A DNA stretch of 55,623 nucleotides from an uncultured Oscillospiraceae bacterium (GTDB lineage: Bacteria > Bacillota > Clostridia > Oscillospirales > Oscillospiraceae): the NCBI GenBank assembly GCA_910584045.1, contig CAJTYO010000017.1, positions 1-55,623 of the forward strand, given 5' to 3'. Position 1 is the first letter of the stretch. Every line of letters starts with the position of its first letter. Under the pieces are notes generated by a model, which did not search any database, was not told the origin of the DNA, and saw nothing but the letters and a program-made list of their open reading frames with translations. The position numbers were made by a program, and so were the translations under genes. Below are positions 49,972 through 55,623 of this stretch, in pieces.

Positions 49972-50385
49972 TTGAGACGGGTTGTGCGGTCTTTCGCAGG
50001 GCTGGTACTGATTTTTCTGCTGCTGTGCAGCTGTCAGGGAAAGCCGCTGCCGGCGGGGATGGACGAGGAGACGCTGCTGAAAAACGGCAGGGAAGTGGCC
50101 GTTCTTCTGGCAGGAGGAGACTACGAGGGTGTTCTATCGCGGATAAGGGCGGATGTAGCCGCTGGGGTTTCGGCGGAGGATATCCAAAAACTGGTCATCA
50201 CCCAGACGGATGGCGCGGGGACGTATAAGCAGATCGACAGCGTCATGACCACAGGGCAGTACTCCAATGGGGAGGACTACGGGGTGGCGGTGCTGTATTG
50301 TGGCTACACCAAGAAAAATGTGCTGTTTCGGCTGGCGTTCGATGGGAACTATGAGCTAATCGGGATGGAGATCAAGAAAACATAG
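49972..50385 (+). CDS. DUF3887-type lipoprotein
   Basis: The 137-residue product begins with a lipoprotein-type signal (basic start, LVLIFLLLCSC, lipid cysteine at 19 or 21) and continues with a DUF3887-like domain: NGREVAVLLAGGDYEGVLSR, ITQTDGAGTYKQIDSV, YGVAVLYCGYTKKNVLFRLA. Function is unknown. The start is TTG 49972 with AAAGGGGAG nine bases upstream; TTG 49948 lies inside the terminator and is rejected. It is the first gene under the alanine T-box. Confidence 0.8.
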   Translation: MRRVVRSFAGLVLIFLLLCSCQGKPLPAGMDEETLLKNGREVAVLLAGGDYEGVLSRIRADVAAGVSAEDIQKLVITQTDGAGTYKQIDSVMTTGQYSNGEDYGVAVLYCGYTKKNVLFRLAFDGNYELIGMEIKKT

Positions 50386-50400
50386 AGGAGGATACAGAAT

Positions 50401-50874
50401 ATGAAAAAAGAAACGCGGCTTTACAACGTCATGTTTCCCATATGGTTTTTCTGGTTATTGCCTACGCCACTGTGGCTCTTGATCCTTCCAGCGAATTTTG
50501 CTATTGATAGCGTGGTTTTGTTTCTTGCCATGCAATGGCAGGGAGTGCAGGACAAGTTGCGGATATGGAAAAAAAGCGTTTGGAAAATTTGGGTAATTGG
50601 CTTCTTGTGCGACATTATTGGTGCACTGCTCATTTTGGGTTTGTATGAACTGTTTGAAGTTGTGTTAAGGTTCGGCTGGAACCTCATTCTTTTCCCTGGA
50701 ACAACCCTTTTGTCTCTGCCCGGTGCTGCGCTGGCGGGCGTACTGATTTACTTTTTGAACCGGCGGTTTTCCTTTTCCAAATGTGGATTGGACCCGGTAC
50801 AGGTCCACCGGCTCAGTCTGGCGCTTGCCATCTTCACCGCGCCATATGCCATGTTGATCCCCCTTTATGGATGA
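50401..50874 (+). CDS. Four-helix membrane protein in the alaS unit (157 aa)
   Basis: The 157-residue protein has hydrophobic segments near 10-28, 32-44, 62-84 and 95-117, with a fifth weak one at 140-155, and a basic loop (KLRIWKKSVWK). I recognise no family. GAGGAGG lies about 11 bases upstream. It sits between the lipoprotein gene and alaS with no terminator, so it should also respond to the T-box. The sequence is more AT-rich than its neighbours (many TTT and AAA codons), which hints at different ancestry. Confidence 0.75.
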   Translation: MKKETRLYNVMFPIWFFWLLPTPLWLLILPANFAIDSVVLFLAMQWQGVQDKLRIWKKSVWKIWVIGFLCDIIGALLILGLYELFEVVLRFGWNLILFPGTTLLSLPGAALAGVLIYFLNRRFSFSKCGLDPVQVHRLSLALAIFTAPYAMLIPLYG

Positions 50875-50909
50875 TGATAAAATATATTGATAAAAAGGAG
50901 AGACACCCC

Positions 50910-53582
50910 ATGCATAAGTCATACGGTTTAAATGAAATCCGCGAGATGTTCCTAAAATTTTTCGAGAGCAAAGAACATTTACGACTTCCCAGCTTTTCCC
51001 TGATTCCGCAAAATGATGCCAGCCTTCTGCTCATCAACTCCGGCATGGCCCCCATGAAGCCCTATTTCACCGGCGAGGTAGAGCCTCCAAGCCATCGGGT
51101 CTGCACTTGCCAGAAGTGCATCCGTACCGGCGACATCGAGAACATCGGCAAGACCTCCCGTCACGGGACCTACTTCGAGATGCTGGGCAACTTTTCCTTC
51201 GGCGACTACTTCAAGAAGGAGACCATCTCCTGGTGCTGGGAATTTCTGACCAGTCCGGAATGGCTGGGACTGGAAGCCGAGCGGCTATATCCCTCTGTCT
51301 TTGCCGGGAATGAGACGACGCCCGCCGACGACGAGGCCTTTGAGATCTGGAACATGGTTATCGGTGTCCCCGCCGAGCGCATCTTCAAGTTCGGCAAGGA
51401 GGATAATTTCTGGGAGCACGGCTCCGGGCCCTGCGGCCCCTGCTCCGAAATCTACTACGACCGGGGCGAGGAATATGGCTGCGGCAAGCCTGGATGCACT
51501 GTGGGCTGCGACTGCGACAGGTATATCGAAATCTGGAACAACGTGTTCTCCCAGTTCAACAACGACGGCTGCGGCTGCTATTGCGAGCTCAAGCAGAAGA
51601 ACATTGACGTGGGTGCGGGTCTGGAGCGCCTGGCCATTGTGAGTCAGAACGTGGAGTCTCTCTTCGATGTGGATGCCGTCATGAATATCACCAACAAGGT
51701 CAGCGAGATCACTGGGGCCAAATACGAGCAGAGCCATGAGACAGATGTGAGCCTGCGGGTGATCACGGACCATATCCGATCCGCAACTATGATGATCTGC
51801 GACGGCGTGCTGCCCAGTAATGAGGGGCGGGGCTACGTGCTTCGTCGTCTGCTTCGCCGAGCTGCCCGTCATGGGAAGCTGCTTGGTGTAGACCGCCCCT
51901 TCCTGTACGAGGTTTGTGCCACGGTCATTCAGGAGAATGAGAAGGCCTACCCCGACCTGCGGGAGAAGGAGAGCTATATCACCCGGGTCATTCGTATGGA
52001 GGAGGAGAGCTTCGCCAAGACCATAGACGGCGGCATGAGAATTTTTATCGAGATGCTGGATGGCCACAAGGAGAAGGGGGAGAAGACCTTCTCCGGCTCG
52101 GATGCCTTCAAGCTGTACGACACCTATGGTTTTCCCATTGATCTGACCGTAGAGATGGTGGAGGAGGCGGGCATGAGCGTCGATCAGGATGCGTTCAAGG
52201 CCCTTATGGAGGAGCAGCGTGTCCGAGCCCGAAAGGCTCGGGAGGCCCTGGGCGATCTGGGCTGGGCCGGTGTGGAGTTTGGAAAGGACGTGCCTGCTAC
52301 CGAGTTTGTGGGGTATGACAATGTAGTAATTGAGGAGGCCAAGGTAGTGGCCCTGGTGGTGGAGAACGAGTTGGCTGAGGTGCTGATGAGCGGCGTGGAG
52401 GGCATCGTGGTGCTGGATAAGACGCCGTTTTACGCCGAGATGGGCGGCCAGGTGGCGGACCATGGCATACTCAGCGGCGACGGCTGCCGGTTCGAGGTCA
52501 CAGATGTGCAGAAGAATAAGGGTGGCAAGTATATGCACTACGGCAAACTGGCCTCCGGTTCGTTAAAGGTCGGGGACGCGGTACAGGCGAAGATCGACAC
52601 GGAGCGCCGCAATGCCGTCAAGCGGGCTCATACCGCCACGCACCTGCTTGACAAGGCACTGCGCACCGTTCTGGGAGACCATGTGCATCAGGCGGGTTCC
52701 CTAGTAGAGGAGGACTATCTGCGCTTCGACTTCACCCACTTTGCCGCCATGACGGCCCACGAGCTGGGCGAGGTGGCAAGGGTGGTCAGCGATGCCATTC
52801 TGGCCGGGTATCCGGTGGAGGCACGGGAGATGCCTATCGAGGAGGCCAAGAAGACAGGGGCTATTGCGCTCTTCAGTGAGAAGTACGGCGACATGGTGCG
52901 GGTGGTTAACATCGGAGATGGGTACTCCGTGGAGTTCTGTGGCGGCACCCATCTGGATAACTCCGCCAAGGCAGGGCTGTTCCATATTGAGAGCGAATTT
53001 TCGGTGGCCTCCGGTGTGAGGCGCATTGAGGCCGCCACTGGCAAACGGGCTCTGGAGGAGATGAACCGCTTCCAGGATATGCTCTTCCAGGCCGCCGCCG
53101 CGCTGAAGGTGAAGCCGGTCGATCTGAAGGAGAAGGCGGGGCAGATGGTGGCCGAGGCCAGGGAGCTGCGCCAGACCATAGAGAAGATGAAGGCAAAGGA
53201 GTTTGTATCCGAGACGGACCAGTTCCTTATGAGCGCCAAGTCCGTGAAGGGGCTGAAGGTGGTGTCTATGTCTCGCAGCGGCATGACGGCAGATGATATG
53301 CGGAAGATGGGTGACTTTCTTCGGGACAAGGAGCCCACGGTGGTCGCTCTGCTGGCCTGCGTCAATGAGGGAAAGATCACATTTTTGGCGGTCTGTGGCA
53401 AGGAGGCTGTGGCCAAGGGGATCAAGGCGGGGGACATAATCAAGACCATAGCCCCCATCTGCGGCGGCAAGGGCGGCGGCAAGCCTGACAGCGCAATGGG
53501 CGGAGGCAGCGACCTGTTCAAGCTGGACGACGCGCTGGCGGCATTGGACGATTTTGTCAACGAGAAGGCTAAGGTAGATTGA
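50910..53582 (+). CDS. alaS: Alanyl-tRNA synthetase
   Basis: The 890-residue class II enzyme charges tRNA-Ala. The catalytic core starts LNEIREMFLKFFESKEHLRL, with INSGMAPMKPYFTG, CIRTGDIENIGKTSRHGTYF and the motif 3 region NIDVGAGLERLA. The editing domain has HTATHLLDKAL and CGGTHLDNSAKAG, the zinc site that removes mischarged Ser and Gly. The tail is a C-Ala domain. A Cys-rich stretch (GCGKPGCTVGCDCDR) is common in clostridial AlaRS. ATG 50910 has AAAAAGGAGAG upstream; earlier in-frame starts overlap the previous gene. The alanine T-box at 49727 supports its regulation. Confidence 0.98.
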   Translation: MHKSYGLNEIREMFLKFFESKEHLRLPSFSLIPQNDASLLLINSGMAPMKPYFTGEVEPPSHRVCTCQKCIRTGDIENIGKTSRHGTYFEMLGNFSFGDYFKKETISWCWEFLTSPEWLGLEAERLYPSVFAGNETTPADDEAFEIWNMVIGVPAERIFKFGKEDNFWEHGSGPCGPCSEIYYDRGEEYGCGKPGCTVGCDCDRYIEIWNNVFSQFNNDGCGCYCELKQKNIDVGAGLERLAIVSQNVESLFDVDAVMNITNKVSEITGAKYEQSHETDVSLRVITDHIRSATMMICDGVLPSNEGRGYVLRRLLRRAARHGKLLGVDRPFLYEVCATVIQENEKAYPDLREKESYITRVIRMEEESFAKTIDGGMRIFIEMLDGHKEKGEKTFSGSDAFKLYDTYGFPIDLTVEMVEEAGMSVDQDAFKALMEEQRVRARKAREALGDLGWAGVEFGKDVPATEFVGYDNVVIEEAKVVALVVENELAEVLMSGVEGIVVLDKTPFYAEMGGQVADHGILSGDGCRFEVTDVQKNKGGKYMHYGKLASGSLKVGDAVQAKIDTERRNAVKRAHTATHLLDKALRTVLGDHVHQAGSLVEEDYLRFDFTHFAAMTAHELGEVARVVSDAILAGYPVEAREMPIEEAKKTGAIALFSEKYGDMVRVVNIGDGYSVEFCGGTHLDNSAKAGLFHIESEFSVASGVRRIEAATGKRALEEMNRFQDMLFQAAAALKVKPVDLKEKAGQMVAEARELRQTIEKMKAKEFVSETDQFLMSAKSVKGLKVVSMSRSGMTADDMRKMGDFLRDKEPTVVALLACVNEGKITFLAVCGKEAVAKGIKAGDIIKTIAPICGGKGGGKPDSAMGGGSDLFKLDDALAALDDFVNEKAKVD

Positions 53583-53627
53583 CGTAAGCTTTTTTGGTCG
53601 GAGGAATATGTCAAAGGGAGGCATTAT

Positions 53628-53957
53628 ATGCTAATTGATTTTTCCAAAATAGAGGAACAGATCATTCCCGGGTTTTTGGGCGGTGAGGGTACGTTCCACA
53701 CTCGAATGCGGGTGGATGAGCTGGGTAAAATTATGCGGGGTTCGCTGGAGCCTGGTTCCTCCATTGGGCTGCATACCCATGAGACCAGCAGTGAGATCAT
53801 TTATATCCTGGCAGGGGAGGGGAAGGTGCTCTACGACGGCGAATACATCCCTCTCACCGCCGGGGATTGCCACTACTGTCCCAAGGGACATAGCCACAGC
53901 TTAATGAACGACGGCGACGGAAATCTGGAGTTTTTTGCCGTCGTACCCGTCCAATGA
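53628..53957 (+). CDS. Small cupin-domain protein
   Basis: The 109-residue protein is a single cupin barrel: GSSIGLHTHETSSEIIYILAG, then GDCHYCPKGHSHSLMN. The residues His, His, Glu and His expected to hold a metal are present. The substrate is unknown; such proteins range from isomerases to sensors. AAAGGGAGG precedes the ATG. It follows alaS by 45 bases and precedes a HIT gene by 16, so the three may share a transcript. Confidence 0.9.
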   Translation: MLIDFSKIEEQIIPGFLGGEGTFHTRMRVDELGKIMRGSLEPGSSIGLHTHETSSEIIYILAGEGKVLYDGEYIPLTAGDCHYCPKGHSHSLMNDGDGNLEFFAVVPVQ

Positions 53958-53973
53958 AAGGGAGGAAAACCCA

Positions 53974-54339
53974 ATGTCTGACGTATTGAACTATCAGGAT
54001 GACTGCCTGTTCTGCAAGATCATCAAGGGCGACATCCCCAGCAGCAAGGTCTATGAGGACCATCTCTGCTACGCCTTTTACGACATCAATCCACAGGCTC
54101 CTACACATTTCTTGGTTGTGCCAAAGGCCCATATCCAGTCTGTTTCGGAGATCACTCGGTTCAATGAGGGCATTGTTGGCCACATCTTCACCGTTATTGC
54201 CAAGTTGGCAAAGGAACTGGGCTTTGCGGAAGCTGGCTACCGCGTGGTATCCAACATCGGCGAGGCGGGCCAGCAGACCGTGCCCCATCTGCATTTCCAT
54301 GTGCTGGCCGGGCGAGATATGACTTGGCCTCCGGGCTGA
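53974..54339 (+). CDS. HIT-family protein (HinT-like nucleotide phosphoramidase)
   Basis: The 121-residue product matches the HINT branch of histidine-triad proteins: DCLFCKIIKGDIPSSKVYED at the start, HFLVVPKAHI and the triad PHLHFHVLAG. These enzymes hydrolyse AMP-lysine and similar phosphoramidates. ATG 53974 has AAAGGGAGG upstream and is the family start; an earlier in-frame start overlaps the cupin. Two cysteines in CLFC often bind zinc in this family. Confidence 0.95.
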   Translation: MSDVLNYQDDCLFCKIIKGDIPSSKVYEDHLCYAFYDINPQAPTHFLVVPKAHIQSVSEITRFNEGIVGHIFTVIAKLAKELGFAEAGYRVVSNIGEAGQQTVPHLHFHVLAGRDMTWPPG

Positions 54340-54449
54340 TGTGTCCTGCTACAGGGGTGGCTAAGGCGGTATAGTATAGATTGAAACGAGAGAAAAAGAT
54401 CCCCAATGTGATACTTTTCAAAAAGCATCCCAGGAGGTTGGGATAAAAT

Positions 54450-54499
54450 AGCCCCCGCTTGTTAGATAGTATACTATACATATCTAACAAGCGGGGGCT
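54450..54499. terminator. Perfect 19-base inverted repeat between HIT gene and proS
   Basis: AGCCCCCGCTTGTTAGATA (54450-54468) and its exact complement (54481-54499) surround a 12-base AT-rich loop (GTATACTATACA). On the minus strand the stem is followed by ATTTTATCC, so it should end proS transcripts. On the plus strand the T-run is poor. The stem is unusually long for a terminator. Confidence 0.75.
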
Positions 54500-54537
54500 G
54501 TTCAAACTCGTCTGCCGTTTTCTTTGTTGTGCTGTGT

Positions 54538-55623
54538 TTAATAGGCTACGCCCCAGATGATGTCAGTGGTACAAACCTTGCCGCACACCAGGCACTTACC
54601 GGTGGAGCCCGACTGGTCCAGAGGCATACACCGGCTTGTGACACCCACCTTTTCTTTCATGGCCAGCTCACAATCCAGTTCACCACACCATTTGGTGTGG
54701 ACGAAGCCGCCGCTGTTCTTCTCAATAAGGGTTTTGACCTCTTCCCAGGTCTCTGCGGTGAAGGAATTGTCCTCCAGATTCTTCTGGGCCATGGCAAACA
54801 TGTTGTTGTGAATTTCGTCTAACAGCTTTGCCACACAGCTCTCTAGATCCGCCAGAGGAACAAAGGTTTTCTCCCCGGTGTCCCGACGGGCGATGCAGCA
54901 CTGTTCTTTCTCCATATCCTTGGGACCGATTTCCACCCGGAGAGGTACGCCTCGCATCTCATATTCAGCAAATTTCCACCCGGGGGCCTTGTCGCTGTCA
55001 TCCAGCTTTACGCGGATGCCGCTCTTCTCCAAACGTTCCTTCAAACCTTGGGCGGCCTCGATGACGCCGGGCTTATGCTGGGCGATGGGCAGCACCACCG
55101 CCTGAATGGGTGCGACCCGGGGAGGTAGCACCAGGCCGTTGTCGTCGCTATGGGTCATAATGATGCCGCCGATGAGGCGGGTGGATACGCCCCAGCTGGT
55201 CTGGTGGGGGTGGTGGAGCTGGTTGTCTGTGCCGGTGAAAGTGATGTCGAAGGCCTTGGCAAAGCCATCTCCGAAGTAGTGACTAGTGCCGGCCTGGAGG
55301 GCCTTCCGGTCATGCATCATACACTCTACACAGTAGGTATCCTCGGCCCCTGAGAATTTCTCCTTGTCGGTCTTCCGGCCTCGGGTGACTGGCATGGCCA
55401 GATAGTTTTCGCAGAAATCGGCGTAGATGTTCAGCATTCGCACTGTCTCCGCCACGGCCTCCTGGGCCGTGGCGTGCATGGTGTGGCCCTCCTGCCATAG
55501 GAACTCTCGATGGCGCAGGAAAGGGCGGCTGGTCTTCTCCCAGCGTAGGACGCTACACCACTGGTTGTACAGCTTGGGCAGGTCCCGGTGGGAGTGGATG
55601 ATGTTTTTGTAGTGCTCACAGAA
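54538..55623 (-). CDS. proS: Prolyl-tRNA synthetase, archaeal/eukaryal type, C-terminal part (cut by window edge)
   Basis: The frame is open to the window edge on the minus strand, giving 361 codons plus the stop at 54538. Motifs are NIIHSHRDLPKLYNQWCSVL, EFLWQEGHTMHATAQEA, GTSHYFGDGFAKAFDI, HQTSWGVSTRLIGGIIMTHS, the VVLPIAQHK anticodon-binding part, and a C-terminal zinc-like domain (CGELDC...CLVCGKVC) ending in Tyr. This is the ProS type without an editing insertion. It charges tRNA-Pro. The start lies outside. It converges with the HIT gene. Confidence 0.97.
   Translation of the reverse strand, partial: FCEHYKNIIHSHRDLPKLYNQWCSVLRWEKTSRPFLRHREFLWQEGHTMHATAQEAVAETVRMLNIYADFCENYLAMPVTRGRKTDKEKFSGAEDTYCVECMMHDRKALQAGTSHYFGDGFAKAFDITFTGTDNQLHHPHQTSWGVSTRLIGGIIMTHSDDNGLVLPPRVAPIQAVVLPIAQHKPGVIEAAQGLKERLEKSGIRVKLDDSDKAPGWKFAEYEMRGVPLRVEIGPKDMEKEQCCIARRDTGEKTFVPLADLESCVAKLLDEIHNNMFAMAQKNLEDNSFTAETWEEVKTLIEKNSGGFVHTKWCGELDCELAMKEKVGVTSRCMPLDQSGSTGKCLVCGKVCTTDIIWGVAY

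Noticed and set aside
51285..52538. Minus-strand open frame of 417 codons
   Set aside because: Antisense shadow of alaS with no promoter or ribosome site.
1..55623. CRISPR array, rRNA or tRNA genes, prophage or intact insertion sequence
   Set aside because: No spaced direct repeats, no tRNA/rRNA consensus and no transposase, integrase or phage structural gene was recognised on either strand.

Overview
The window reads as chromosome of a high-GC member of the Clostridia, most like the gut Oscillospiraceae (Flavonifractor / Lawsonibacter / Intestinimonas type). The grounds are Gram-positive gene sets (BlaI–M56 pairs, LytR-CpsA-Psr proteins, a NadD–YqeK fusion, the archaeal/eukaryal-type ProS), strong GGAGG ribosome sites, near-consensus sigma-A promoters with 16-17 base spacers, a T-box leader and a glycine riboswitch. 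The genus is an inference. No rRNA, tRNA, CRISPR array, intact insertion sequence or prophage was seen. Both ends cut genes: rpoB on the left, just inside its rifampicin-resistance region, and proS on the right.

Layout. 1-3.8 kb: rpoB (minus) with its own promoter, divergent from an RluA-type pseudouridine synthase and a DEDD exonuclease. 3.8-8.3 kb: the first BlaI–M56 module, whose M56 protein carries a C-terminal M23 domain, then a PadR / DUF2812 / small-membrane-protein cluster with a decayed gene. 8.3-16.2 kb: an MFS transporter, a GNAT–YigZ pair, rpmE, hflX with a membrane GDPD enzyme, a KamA-family radical SAM enzyme and a small possible mobile-element scrap. 16.2-19.1 kb: the second BlaI–M56 module. 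19.1-33.4 kb: housekeeping genes, ftsH (minus), tepA, and a long unit smc–ftsY–(membrane protein)–rph–rdgB–yhbY–nadD/yqeK–lcp–lcp–rsfS. 33.6-36.4 kb: the third BlaI–M56 module. 36.5-38.9 kb: serC–serA. 39-39.8 kb: a membrane protein with an XRE regulator. 39.8-43.5 kb (minus): an aminotransferase / ACT / phenylacetate-CoA ligase operon and an acyltransferase. 43.7-47.5 kb: TetR, a wrecked ABC exporter, a second MFS transporter and a nitroreductase–NUDIX fusion. 47.6-55.6 kb: glycine riboswitch with a Na+/amino-acid symporter, an alanine T-box leading a lipoprotein–membrane protein–alaS unit, a cupin, a HIT protein and proS.

How the parts fit. Translation and export dominate (rpoB, rpmE, hflX, smc, ftsY, ftsH, rsfS, alaS, proS). 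Amino-acid economy is the second theme: serC/serA make phosphoserine, a riboswitch senses glycine ahead of a symporter, a T-box senses uncharged tRNA-Ala, and the aminotransferase–ACT–ligase operon probably processes aromatic or branched 2-oxo acids. Envelope sensing is the third: three separate repressor/membrane-protease pairs share the BlaI–BlaR1 plan but carry unrelated extracytoplasmic tails and different palindromic operators. These are the least explained systems in the window.
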